The position numbers and the translations under genes were made by a program. A DNA stretch of 55,494 nucleotides from Verrucomicrobiota bacterium (GTDB lineage: Bacteria; Chlamydiota; Chlamydiia; Chlamydiales; Rhabdochlamydiaceae), in contig JAFEGF010000002.1 in NCBI GenBank assembly GCA_018240225.1, forward strand, positions 1 through 55,494. Direction: 5' to 3'. This document shows positions 27,256 to 34,984 of the stretch, piece after piece. The notes under the pieces are model-generated. The model saw only the letters and a program-made list of their open reading frames with translations. It was not told the DNA's origin and ran no database searches. How positions within the stretch are numbered: position 1 is the first letter of the stretch; each line of letters opens with the position of its first letter.

Positions 27256-28248
27256 TTATTGCTCCGATACTGAAATAACCGCAGATCCTGTTATTTTTCC
27301 CTCTCTTAAATCGCATAATGCTCTATTTGCTTCTTCAAGGGAATAGGATGCTACTTGAGTATGGATCAAAAGGCGGGATGCAATTTCAAAAAATTTCTCC
27401 CCATCATCGCGTGTGAGGTTGGCAACCGATTGGACAAGACGCTCTCCATAAATAAGCTCATATGGGAAAGAAGGTATATCGCTCATATGGATGCCAGCGC
27501 ACACAACAGATCCCCCTTTGTCAACTGCTCGAAGAGCTTGAGGCACTAATTTTCCTACTGGGGCAAAAATAATTGCGGCATCCAAGAGGACGGGAGGCAT
27601 TTCCTCTGAAGAGCCAGCCCAAACAGCTCCTAGTTTTTTGGCTAAACTTTGCGCTGATTCATCTCCATGCCGGGTAAATGCATAGACCTCTTTTCCCTGA
27701 TGTTTGGCTATTTGAATTAAAATATGCGCAGATGACCCAAATCCATAGAAACCTAACTTTTGAGCAGATCCGGTTTTCCGAAGAGCCCGAAAACCAATTA
27801 ATCCTCCGCATAGAAGAGGAGCTACTTGTGAATCGGAATAACAATCAGGTAAAAGATAGCAATAATCTTCATTCGCCGTACAAAATTCCGCAAAACCTCC
27901 ATCATAATGATACCCGGTAAATAATGCGCTCTCGCAAAGGTTTTCTCGATTTGAAAGACAAAAACGGCACGCTCCGCAAGTTTTACCGACCCAAGCTGCA
28001 CCCACCCGTTGTCCGATCTTAAAGCGTTTTGCTTTGGGCCCTAGCCGCTTAACTATCCCAACGACCTGATGCCCTAATATTAACGGCGATCGAGGGAGAG
28101 AAATCTCCCCATCGACAATGTGTAAATCGGTACGGCAAGCCGCACATGCTTTAACTTCTAAAAGGATTTGTCCTTCCTGAGGTTCAGGAATAGGCATATT
28201 AACTAATCGTAGAGGATTTTGAGGAGCTTCTAAAACCATTGCACGCAT
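27256..28248 (-). CDS. zinc-dependent alcohol dehydrogenase (medium-chain family)
   Basis: 330 aa MDR enzyme. Catalytic-zinc ligands are Cys38 (ACAACRTD) and His60 (ILGHQVVG, where most relatives have GHE). The four structural-zinc cysteines are at about 91, 94, 97 and 105 (KTCGACRFCLSNRENLC). The nucleotide-binding glycine turn reads LGFYGFGSSAH. The layout fits the AdhP/AdhA-type NAD(P)-dependent alcohol dehydrogenases that interconvert primary alcohols and aldehydes. It follows the DUF2608 gene after 6 nt on the same strand and may be the last gene of an aroDE-DUF2608-adh transcript, though the functions look unrelated. Confidence 0.9.
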   Translation of the reverse strand: MRAMVLEAPQNPLRLVNMPIPEPQEGQILLEVKACAACRTDLHIVDGEISLPRSPLILGHQVVGIVKRLGPKAKRFKIGQRVGAAWVGKTCGACRFCLSNRENLCESALFTGYHYDGGFAEFCTANEDYCYLLPDCYSDSQVAPLLCGGLIGFRALRKTGSAQKLGFYGFGSSAHILIQIAKHQGKEVYAFTRHGDESAQSLAKKLGAVWAGSSEEMPPVLLDAAIIFAPVGKLVPQALRAVDKGGSVVCAGIHMSDIPSFPYELIYGERLVQSVANLTRDDGEKFFEIASRLLIHTQVASYSLEEANRALCDLREGKITGSAVISVSEQ

Positions 28249-28254
28249 AGATTA

Positions 28255-29061
28255 CTAACTCTCTTTACGGAGCTGCAACAGTTGCTGCGCTTGTTCGTCT
28301 GTGAGGATCTTTTCGAAATACTCCCACTGCATATCGGCGATCTTCGGATCAAAGCTTTTCACTTTTTCATCTGCTCCTCCATACCGGATGCCAACGAAGG
28401 GAATATGAAAGGATTCTATGGCCAAAGCGACATTTTGGATGTGGCTCATCTTATCATCGATCAGAACGATCTTCTTGGGAGGAGTCTTCATCTTTTTAAT
28501 GAATGCGCTAAGAACAGGACCTTTTTCCAGTTCGGGAGCTACAAAGATGATCCCATCGCGATAAAGGGAGTCTTTTAACTCTGGGAAAACGATCGGACCT
28601 GCAATTTCCGACGTCTTTGAGAAGTCGATTTGCAAAGGCGCAAGCTGCTCTAACGTACGAGGAGCAAGCACAGGAGGACGCTTGGTCAGCGCGACCATCG
28701 AGACATGGGACTGGTGCATTTTCTTTAAAAGCTCTGGGATGGATGGATCGACAATGCGCATGTGGGTTTTGCTTTGAATGGCAAGCCAGTTCGGAACGAC
28801 AAGCTTCAGAGCTTCGTCGATGGAGTGCCCTTTGTCCACAAAATGCTGGACTCGATGGGTAAACCATTGGTCTGAGCCTAAATGTTGAGATGTTTCAATC
28901 AACGTATTATCGAGGTCAAAGACGAACAAGGTCCCTTCAGCCACATAATTTAAAGCGTGGGCCATATCGTTCGTATCTGTCACCAGCTTCGATGCATGGA
29001 GAGTGGCGCAAAGGGAAAAAATCGTAAATGTGAAATATAGGATTCGTGAGCGGAGCTTCAT
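28255..29061 (-). CDS. secreted HAD-like protein, DUF2608 family
   Basis: 268 aa. It has an N-terminal signal peptide (hydrophobic LYFTFTIFSLCATLHAS, cleavage expected after about residue 24). A HAD-like motif I follows (LFVFDLDNTLIET), then a Lys/Arg region ALTKRP acting as motif II and a motif IV-like IVLIDDKMSHIQN. DUF2608 proteins occur mainly in chlamydiae, Legionella and other intracellular bacteria and are thought to be periplasmic or exported phosphatases. Substrate unknown. Its ATG is 18 nt past the aroDE stop, so cotranscription with aroDE is likely. Confidence 0.85.
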   Translation of the reverse strand: MKLRSRILYFTFTIFSLCATLHASKLVTDTNDMAHALNYVAEGTLFVFDLDNTLIETSQHLGSDQWFTHRVQHFVDKGHSIDEALKLVVPNWLAIQSKTHMRIVDPSIPELLKKMHQSHVSMVALTKRPPVLAPRTLEQLAPLQIDFSKTSEIAGPIVFPELKDSLYRDGIIFVAPELEKGPVLSAFIKKMKTPPKKIVLIDDKMSHIQNVALAIESFHIPFVGIRYGGADEKVKSFDPKIADMQWEYFEKILTDEQAQQLLQLRKES

Positions 29062-29079
29062 AAACGTTCTCCTCAGGGT

Positions 29080-30555
29080 CTAAAATTCTGCGAGGACAAT
29101 CGGCTCGATGATTTGCCTCAGCATACTGCCTTTATTTTCAGGAAACCAAATGAGCTGCTGTTCAATGGCCTGGCCGATGAACATCTCATACCCGAAAACA
29201 AGACTGCAGTTTTTCCGGGAAGCTTTTAGCAAAAACGGAGTATTTTTGGGAATATAAACAATATCCATGGCAACACTGTTGGGAAGGATCCATTCTTCAT
29301 CGATCAGCTCCCCTTCTGGTATCGTATTGATCAGGATATCGTACCCTTTTTTAAGGACTTTAGGAAAAAGTTCAAACCCGCCCCCCTCGCAATGATAGAG
29401 GCTGGCCAGCGCTTTAGCTTTGGACGCGGTACGGTTTAGGACTGTAACATGCGCTCCTCGTTGAAGCGCCTCATAGATGATCGCTTTGGCAGCGCCTCCT
29501 GCGCCAATGATGAGGACCTGCTTGTCTTTGACAGGGATTTTTGCTTCGACTGCGTTGAGAGCTCCGATCCCATCTGTATTATGTCCTATCCATTTGCCAT
29601 TTTCGACAACGATCGTATTCACGGCTCCAATGGCCTGAGCAGAAAGGCTCAAAGAATCAAGCGATCGGAGGACCTCTTCTTTAAGAGGCATCGTGACACT
29701 GAGCCCTTTAAAGGGAAGGGCCTTGGCCGACTCAATGAAAGAGGACAGTTCTTCAGGACGAACAGGCATCTTCACATAAACAGCGTTGGCGCGATGGGCC
29801 TCAAAGACAGCATTATGGATCTTGTGCCCCAGACTTTTTTCAGTTGGATACCCGATCAGTCCATAGAGCGCCGTCTTAGTGTTGAGTTGGGAGTGGTGGT
29901 AGGGTTTTTCCATTTGTTCGATGCTGAGCTGCCCAGGAGCGGTTGTTTGAAAGACAGAAGCGTAGTCAAAGTAATTTCCTGCAACAGGTCCGAGGACTCG
30001 AGAAATAACTCCAGCCTCCCCCATCGCAATCCCGATCAGCTGACATGTCTCTTTGTTCCTTCTGACAAACTCCATCATATGCAACGCATCATGCGATGCA
30101 TGGGCCATCACAGCGATCTTATAGATGCTCGCATAAGGATTTTTCATGTTTGATAGCAGCTTGTCGAGGTCCTTTGGAGCATGGACGAAATCATGAAAGG
30201 AGCAGATGAACTGGATCTTGGGGAATTGCGCTGCGAACTCTTTCCAGTGCTGCAATGGGACGTCGCATTCGAGATCGACATAGTCAGGCCCCAGGGCGCA
30301 TAGCTCCTTTAAAAGGGAAAGCCTCGACTCTTCCGATCCTTTGTACTCCCCTCCCTGGCGCACAGGGCGCAAAGTGAATAGGAGCTTGATGGAGCGGCTA
30401 TGCCCCAGCGCATCCACCAGTTCTTTAATCCCTTTAAGATCAATCGTCTGAAAAAGATCGAACCGCAGCTCGATCCCTTGCGCCTTGTTAAGCGCCTGAT
30501 TGACAGTGTTTTTCGCTTCTAAAAGGGTGGGCCCTGTCGCGATGCAGAAGAGCAT
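29080..30555 (-). CDS. aroDE: bifunctional 3-dehydroquinate dehydratase / shikimate dehydrogenase
   Basis: 491 aa fusion. Residues 1 to about 210 are a type I dehydroquinase with His121 (CSFHDF) and Schiff-base Lys146 (SIYKIAVMA). Residues about 225-491 are shikimate dehydrogenase: GYPTEKSLGHKIHN, KGLSVTMPLKEE with the catalytic Lys, HNTDGIGA, and the NADP-binding VLIIGAGGAAKAI. It carries out steps 3 and 4 of the shikimate pathway. An AroD-AroE fusion is known in chlamydiae and plants, which supports the taxonomic placement. It is divergent from the large aro operon, which supplies all the other steps, and shares a promoter region with it. Confidence 0.97.
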   Translation of the reverse strand: MLFCIATGPTLLEAKNTVNQALNKAQGIELRFDLFQTIDLKGIKELVDALGHSRSIKLLFTLRPVRQGGEYKGSEESRLSLLKELCALGPDYVDLECDVPLQHWKEFAAQFPKIQFICSFHDFVHAPKDLDKLLSNMKNPYASIYKIAVMAHASHDALHMMEFVRRNKETCQLIGIAMGEAGVISRVLGPVAGNYFDYASVFQTTAPGQLSIEQMEKPYHHSQLNTKTALYGLIGYPTEKSLGHKIHNAVFEAHRANAVYVKMPVRPEELSSFIESAKALPFKGLSVTMPLKEEVLRSLDSLSLSAQAIGAVNTIVVENGKWIGHNTDGIGALNAVEAKIPVKDKQVLIIGAGGAAKAIIYEALQRGAHVTVLNRTASKAKALASLYHCEGGGFELFPKVLKKGYDILINTIPEGELIDEEWILPNSVAMDIVYIPKNTPFLLKASRKNCSLVFGYEMFIGQAIEQQLIWFPENKGSMLRQIIEPIVLAEF

Positions 30556-30569
30556 AAGAATGAAGCCTC

Positions 30570-30598
30570 TTGACTATCGAATAAAATTAGATTATAAT
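30570..30598 (+). promoter_or_regulatory. sigma-70-type promoter of the Phe/Tyr-aro operon
   Basis: TTGACT (30570-30575), a 17-nt spacer and TATAAT (30593-30598) form a near-consensus promoter. Transcription should start near 30605. This puts the leader ORF (30633) about 28 nt into the transcript and leaves about 330 nt of leader before the first structural gene. Confidence 0.8.
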
Positions 30599-30620
30599 GT
30601 AGTACAAATAAGAAAGGCAA
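30591..30620 (-). promoter_or_regulatory. divergent promoter of aroDE sharing a palindromic -10
   Basis: On the minus strand TTGCCT (30615-30620), an 18-nt spacer and TATAAT (30591-30596) precede aroDE. The core ATTATAAT (30591-30598) is its own reverse complement, so one sequence can act as the -10 for both directions. RNA polymerase should bind in only one orientation at a time. Confidence 0.6.
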
Positions 30621-30632
30621 AGTGTTTTTACC

Positions 30633-30743
30633 ATGAAAACTACGCAGACCCTACAGGCTCTCGCCCCTGCGTCGCAAGAAGCTCGCTCTTCTTGTGCATC
30701 TTGCCGTTTTTACGTTTCTTTCTATTTCTATTTTGGCGCCTAA
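30633..30743 (+). CDS. Phe/Tyr-rich leader peptide of the aro operon
   Basis: 36-codon ORF at the start of a 330-nt leader, not overlapping any structural gene. Its end reads RFYVSFYFYFGA: four Phe and three Tyr within nine codons (residues 26-34), just before the TAA. This is the design of attenuation leader peptides, in which ribosome stalling at codons for the end products senses charged tRNA; E. coli pheL is the model. It stands 28 nt downstream of a predicted transcription start and ahead of genes for Phe and Tyr synthesis. Weak points: the nearest Shine-Dalgarno-like AAGG (30614-30617) is 15 nt upstream, and a pyrimidine-rich tract gives Phe/Ser/Leu codons in any frame. The stop overlaps a small hairpin (GGCGC CTAA GCGCC, 30735-30748). 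Confidence 0.62.
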   Translation: MKTTQTLQALAPASQEARSSCASCRFYVSFYFYFGA

Positions 30744-30794
30744 GCGCCAATACATATTTAACCCCTTACCACCCGTTTTTCTAACTTAAGGCCC

Positions 30795-30844
30795 GCAAAA
30801 GGCTAAGAAAGGTTCTTTTGCATGATCTAAAAGTTAAATCTTAG
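30795..30844 (+). promoter_or_regulatory. mutually exclusive hairpins in the aro operon leader RNA
   Basis: GCAAAAG (30795-30801) can pair with CTTTTGC (30815-30821). Alternatively GCTAAGA (30802-30808) can pair with TCTTAGC (30839-30845), a helix that encloses and so excludes the 3' arm of the first. Further hairpins lie at 30844-30870 (GCTCTT with AAGAGC) and 30881-30895 (AGACGC TTT GCGTCT). Alternative pairing is what an attenuator needs, but no stem is followed by a clean T-run, so the terminator half is not identified. The rest of 30744-30933 holds no gene. Confidence 0.4.
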
Positions 30845-30933
30845 CTCTTCATGGCTTGAGACCAAAGAGCGATACGCAAGAGACGCTTTGCGTCTAATTC
30901 AAACTATAAGATGTTGATTATAAAGGATTTACA

Positions 30934-31947
30934 ATGTTAATTAAGCTAAAACAGCAGATCAGAAGCGATGCTCTTGCTCTTCTGGTCCAAAAATTGAGCC
31001 AGCATGGGATGCACCACTGTATTTCCCAAGCGGGCGATGCCACAATCCTCGGCCTGGAACAAAAGCCGGCGGCTGACTTGCTCGGAGAGATTCAAGCCAT
31101 GGAATGCGTAGAAGCGGTCATGCCGATCGCAACGCCGTTCAAAATGGCCAGCAAGGCATTCAAACCTAACCGCTCGACCATCAAGATCAAAGATATCGAG
31201 ATCGGCGGCGACCAGATCATTATGATGGCAGGCCCTTGCGCCATAGAAAGCGAGGAACAGCTTCTGACAATCGCCCGGCAGCTCAAAAATGCCAAAGTCT
31301 CTGTGCTGCGGGGATCGGCGTTCAAACCAAGGACCTCTCCTTACAGTTTCCAAGGGATGGGCATCGAGGGACTGAAGATCCATAAAAGGGCCCAGTTGGA
31401 ACACGGTCTTGTCATCGAGACGGAAGTGATGGACGTCCGCGATGTAGGCGTTGTTGCTGAACACGTCGATATCGTCAGGATCGGCGCTCGGAACATGCAG
31501 AACTTCAATCTTCTTAAAGAGGTCGGCCAATGCGGCAAGCCTGTCATCCTGAAAAGGGGCATGTCGGCAACTGTCGAAGAGTGGCTCATGAGCGCTGAAT
31601 ACATCATGGCGCACGGCAATGAACAGGTGATCTTGTGCGAACGGGGGATCCGTACATTCGAGAACTCGACGCGCAGCACCCTGGATTTGAGCAGCGTCGC
31701 TGTTGCCAAAGGGATGACGCACCTTCCGATCATCGTCGATCCAAGCCATGCAGCTGGACGCAAAGACATTATCCCGGCCCTTTCCAAAGCATCGGTCGCA
31801 TTAGGCGCAGACGGTCTGCTCGTCGAAGTGCACCATTTGCCGGCTGAAGCAAAATGCGATGGCAAGCAAGCCCTGCTTCCGCACGAGCTTGCCCAACTAT
31901 CAACAGAACTAAATACGATCGCCCAAGCGATCGGGAGGCACCTATGA
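30934..31947 (+). CDS. aroG: DAHP synthase (3-deoxy-7-phosphoheptulonate synthase), Phe/Tyr-operon isoenzyme
   Basis: 337 aa; AAAGGA lies 6 nt before the ATG. It catalyses the first step of the shikimate pathway, PEP plus erythrose-4-phosphate to DAHP. Residues about 75-337 are the catalytic barrel: MMAGPCAIESEEQL, GSAFKPRTSPYSFQGMG, IVRIGARNMQN, LILCERGIRT-like and IIVDPSHAAG carry the PEP, phosphate and metal ligands. The N-terminal about 70 residues form the small ferredoxin-like regulatory domain of the KDO8P-synthase-like (type I-beta) group, as in Thermotoga. It is paralogous to the enzyme at the end of the trp operon. First structural gene after the Phe/Tyr leader, so control by Phe or Tyr is inferred. 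Confidence 0.95.
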   Translation: MLIKLKQQIRSDALALLVQKLSQHGMHHCISQAGDATILGLEQKPAADLLGEIQAMECVEAVMPIATPFKMASKAFKPNRSTIKIKDIEIGGDQIIMMAGPCAIESEEQLLTIARQLKNAKVSVLRGSAFKPRTSPYSFQGMGIEGLKIHKRAQLEHGLVIETEVMDVRDVGVVAEHVDIVRIGARNMQNFNLLKEVGQCGKPVILKRGMSATVEEWLMSAEYIMAHGNEQVILCERGIRTFENSTRSTLDLSSVAVAKGMTHLPIIVDPSHAAGRKDIIPALSKASVALGADGLLVEVHHLPAEAKCDGKQALLPHELAQLSTELNTIAQAIGRHL

Positions 31948-32231
31948 ACTTGAACAATTTACGCAATGAGATCGATGCGATCAATGCAGAGATCATCGCT
32001 TTGTTAGGAAAACGGCTTGTGGTGACCAAAGAGATCGCTAAGGTCAAGCGGCAGGAAACTCTGCCTGTCGATGATTGGGAAAGGGAAAAGCTCCAAAAGC
32101 AGATGCTCCGGGAGCTGGCAAAACAGAACAATCTTAGCCCTGCGATTATTGAAGAGATGTTCACGGTATTTGTGAACTATTCCAAAATGGAAATGAAAAT
32201 GATCATGAACGAGAAGGAAAAAATCGGATGA
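31944..32231 (+). CDS. chorismate mutase, AroQ class
   Basis: 95 aa from the ATG at 31944, overlapping the DAHP synthase stop as ATGA and preceded by GGGAGG at 8 nt. All-alpha AroQ fold: LRNEIDAINAEIIALLGKRL, with the conserved Arg of helix 1, VTKEIAKVKRQ with the Lys, and DWEREKLQKQM on the second helix. It converts chorismate to prephenate, the branch point to Phe and Tyr. A free-standing mutase directly before separate prephenate dehydratase and dehydrogenase genes replaces the fused P- and T-proteins of enterobacteria. Its stop overlaps pheA as ATGA. Confidence 0.93.
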   Translation: MNLNNLRNEIDAINAEIIALLGKRLVVTKEIAKVKRQETLPVDDWEREKLQKQMLRELAKQNNLSPAIIEEMFTVFVNYSKMEMKMIMNEKEKIG

Positions 32232-33073
32232 AACGGATCGTCTATCAAGGGGCCCAAGGCTCTTTCAGCGAATTGGCAGCCCTTGCTGCGTTCGGGTCCG
32301 ATGTCCAGCTCACGGGGAAAGAAACATTTCTTTCCCTTTATGAAGCTTTGGAAGAAGGCCAGGCTGACATCGCTGTCATTCCGATTGAGAACACATTGAT
32401 CGGTTCCATATGGGAAAATTACGATCTTCTCCACCAGTTCGATATCGAGATCGTCGGCGAGAAATTGCTGAAGATCGAACATTGTCTTTTGGGGATCGAC
32501 GATTCAGAGAGTGCTATGAATAGGATCAAACGGGTTTATTCCCATCCTAAAGCGCTCGACCAGTGCCGCGCGTTTTTCCGCGCCCATCCGTGGATAGAGC
32601 CGATCGTCCACTACGACACAGCAGGAGCTGCTGCGATGCTGGCGCAAAGACAAGACCCCGAAGAAGCAGCGATCGCAAGTTGCGAGACAGCTCAGCTTTA
32701 TTCCCTTTGCGTTCTAAAAAAGGGGATCGCCGACAACCCTCAGAACTACACTCGCTTCCTGTTTGCAGCAAAAAAAGGCCGCAATGTATTTCAAGGAGAT
32801 AAATGCACAGTGTTGCTAACGCTGAAGCATGAGCCGGGTGCATTGGCTCAAGTGCTGCAAGATGTTGCAAGCCACGGGATCAATTTGACTAAAATTGAAT
32901 CTCGGCCGATCATTGGCAAGCCTTTTGAATACCTGTTTTATATCGACCTGCAGTTCGGACCAACTCAAATGCATTTGCTCGAACAGGCATTGAAAAACCT
33001 CCAAGAAATCACTCAAAGCTGTAAGATGCTGGGGATCTACAACAAGGACAGGTCATGTGTTTTAAACGCATAG
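32228..33073 (+). CDS. pheA: prephenate dehydratase with ACT domain
   Basis: 281 aa. Residues 1 to about 185 are the dehydratase: YQGAQGSFSELAA at the start, VIPIENTLIGSI, and the catalytic NYTRFLFAAK with the conserved Thr-Arg-Phe. Residues about 195-275 are an ACT domain containing GALAQVLQDVASHGINLTKI followed by ESRP, the usual Phe-binding motif, so feedback inhibition by phenylalanine is expected. It turns prephenate into phenylpyruvate. Start and stop both overlap neighbours (ATGA with the mutase, 19 bp with tyrA), in keeping with tight translational coupling. Confidence 0.96.
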   Translation: MKRIVYQGAQGSFSELAALAAFGSDVQLTGKETFLSLYEALEEGQADIAVIPIENTLIGSIWENYDLLHQFDIEIVGEKLLKIEHCLLGIDDSESAMNRIKRVYSHPKALDQCRAFFRAHPWIEPIVHYDTAGAAAMLAQRQDPEEAAIASCETAQLYSLCVLKKGIADNPQNYTRFLFAAKKGRNVFQGDKCTVLLTLKHEPGALAQVLQDVASHGINLTKIESRPIIGKPFEYLFYIDLQFGPTQMHLLEQALKNLQEITQSCKMLGIYNKDRSCVLNA

Positions 33074-33843
33074 GGATCATTGGCCTCGGACTCATCGGCG
33101 GCTCGATCGCCAAGACCATTAAAGCTAAAGATGGGAAAGTTGAAATTGCTGCCTGCGACAAAAGCAGCAGCCATCTTGAACTGGCCCAGAATGAAAAGGT
33201 GATCGACCATCATTTTGCATCGATCGAAGAGCTTGCCCATTGGGCAGAGCTTGTTGTCATCGCTGCTCCCCTCTTTGAGCTTTCTTCGATAGCAAAGATG
33301 CTTGCCAGCCTACCTATCGATCATCCTTTGACCGTACTCGACATCAGCAGCGTCAAAGGGCAGATTGTGCCAGTTTTGGAAAAGCTCTCAAGCGATCAGA
33401 TCGAATTTGTCTCGACCCACCCGATGGCGGGAAAGGAAACATCGGGATACAGCTCCAGCTCCGCTGTCCTTTTTGAAGGCGGAGTTTGGCTGATAACTCC
33501 CCACAGGAAGAATCAAGAAGAGACGCTGCAAACAATCGAACGTTGGATCGGCGGCCTTGGAGCCAATCCCATCCGCCTCAGTGCGGAAAAACATGACGAA
33601 CAGGTCGCATTGATCTCCCATCTGCCCTTGTTGATCTCTCAGGCCTTAATGGCCTTTGTTAAGCAGGAAGACGAGGAAGCTTTGCAGATCGCCGGGACAG
33701 GTTTCCAATCGATGACGCGCCTGGCAAAGACACCGCCTCAACTGGCGAATGAACTAACAGAAAATAACCGTAAAATTCTGCATCAATATTGGAACAAATG
33801 GATAGAATTTATGCAAAAGGCACCTTATGGAAATCCACAATAA
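33055..33843 (+). CDS. tyrA: prephenate (or arogenate) dehydrogenase
   Basis: 262 aa; AAGGA lies 6 nt before the ATG. The N-terminal Rossmann motif GIIGLGLIGGSIAK binds NAD(P). DISSVKG and STHPMAGKETSG (catalytic His) are the dehydrogenase signatures. It oxidatively decarboxylates prephenate to 4-hydroxyphenylpyruvate, or arogenate to tyrosine. The acidic residue after the second strand (AACDKSS) is compatible with NAD+ as cofactor. No ACT domain is attached, so feedback by Tyr must act through other sites or not at all. It overlaps pheA by 19 bp and the aminotransferase gene by 17 bp. Confidence 0.94.
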   Translation: MCFKRIGIIGLGLIGGSIAKTIKAKDGKVEIAACDKSSSHLELAQNEKVIDHHFASIEELAHWAELVVIAAPLFELSSIAKMLASLPIDHPLTVLDISSVKGQIVPVLEKLSSDQIEFVSTHPMAGKETSGYSSSSAVLFEGGVWLITPHRKNQEETLQTIERWIGGLGANPIRLSAEKHDEQVALISHLPLLISQALMAFVKQEDEEALQIAGTGFQSMTRLAKTPPQLANELTENNRKILHQYWNKWIEFMQKAPYGNPQ

Positions 33844-34984
33844 AATCGCCCCTTCCGCAACCGTTGCGATCAATACGCTTGCCCAGCAAAAAAAAGCAAA
33901 CGGGGAAGAAGTGTTTAATTTTTCAGCCGGCGATCCCAATTTGCCGATGCATCCGGATATTGCAGAGGGAATTTCCAAAGCATTGCAAACCCAAGACTGC
34001 TCCTATCCGCCTCTCATGGGACTTCCCGCCCTCAGAACGGCTGTTGCAAACTGGCAGAACTCAAGCTATGGATGCCAATACAATGAAAACCAGATCCTTG
34101 TCACCTGCGGAGGCAAATTCGCCCTTTATGCAGCTTTGGACCTGCTCCTTTCACCCGGCGATGAAGTGCTTATCCCAGCTCCCTACTGGACTTCCTATCC
34201 CACGATCGTCAGCCACTTCAACGGGACTCCGGTCACCGTGCCCAGCGAGGAATCCAGTGGATGGAAAGTAACGGCGGATGCATTGAAAAAGATGAGCACC
34301 TCGAAAACTAAGGTTTTGATTTTGAACCAGCCCAACAATCCGACCGGCGCCATCTACACACGGGACGAGCTGATCAGCATTTTAGAATTGGCGGAAGCTA
34401 AAGATTGGACGGTGATCTCTGATGAAGTATATAGCGAGATCGTCTATGATCAAGAAAAGTTTGTGTCATGCGGCTCTTTGCCCAAATGGCAAAATCGCGT
34501 TGTGATCATCCAAAGCTGTTCCAAAAATTTTGGAATGACAGGACTGCGCGTCGGGTTCGCCCTAGGACCGCAGCAGCTGATTGCCGCGATGGCCTCCTTG
34601 CAAGGCCAGACGACAACAGGAACTGCAAGTTTAAGCCAATGGGCAGCCTTGAGCGCGATCAAGCATGCCAGTGATGTCAGCTCAATGATGAGAAATGCAA
34701 TGCAAGAGAAACGGGATTGTTTTATGGATACATTGAATCGTCTATTTTCCTGCGAACTTCCCAAGCCCTCATCCGCCCTCTATGCATTTATCCCTTTGAC
34801 CGTTTTTACAAAAGAAAAGATCTCTTCGCTTGAATTTTGCGAAAAGATCTTGAAAGAAGGCAACATCGCTGCCGTGCCTGGAAGCGCATTTGGAATGGAA
34901 GGATATGTCCGCTTTGCATTCACCGAATCCCTAGACCATATCGAACGAGGACTTAACGCATTAAAACGGCTTTGCACACAATGA
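33827..34984 (+). CDS. class I/II PLP aminotransferase (aspartate/aromatic type)
   Basis: 385 aa fold-type I aminotransferase. Marks are FSAGDPNLPMHPDI near the N-terminus, the PLP-contact NQPNNPTGAIYTRDEL, SDEVYSEIVYD and the Schiff-base lysine in SCSKNFGMTGLRVGFA, with the C-terminal substrate-carboxylate Arg in YVRFAFTES. Its position between tyrA and aroB argues that it performs the last step to Phe and Tyr, transaminating phenylpyruvate and 4-hydroxyphenylpyruvate. Aspartate transamination, or prephenate transamination if the arogenate route is used, cannot be excluded. AAAGG lies about 7 nt before its ATG. Confidence 0.93.
   Translation: MEIHNKIAPSATVAINTLAQQKKANGEEVFNFSAGDPNLPMHPDIAEGISKALQTQDCSYPPLMGLPALRTAVANWQNSSYGCQYNENQILVTCGGKFALYAALDLLLSPGDEVLIPAPYWTSYPTIVSHFNGTPVTVPSEESSGWKVTADALKKMSTSKTKVLILNQPNNPTGAIYTRDELISILELAEAKDWTVISDEVYSEIVYDQEKFVSCGSLPKWQNRVVIIQSCSKNFGMTGLRVGFALGPQQLIAAMASLQGQTTTGTASLSQWAALSAIKHASDVSSMMRNAMQEKRDCFMDTLNRLFSCELPKPSSALYAFIPLTVFTKEKISSLEFCEKILKEGNIAAVPGSAFGMEGYVRFAFTESLDHIERGLNALKRLCTQ

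Noticed and set aside
29449-30153. 234-codon open frame antisense to aroDE
   Set aside because: Shadow of aroDE; no family pattern and no ribosome-binding site.
30500-30784. 94-codon frame across the aro promoter, also Phe-rich at its end
   Set aside because: Its start lies inside aroDE and upstream of the predicted transcription start. Its Phe run is the same pyrimidine tract read in another frame. The ORF at 30633 fits the transcript better.
30946-31749. 267-codon open frame antisense to the aro-operon DAHP synthase
   Set aside because: It lies wholly inside a certain gene on the other strand, has no recognisable protein features, and reflects codon bias of the real gene.
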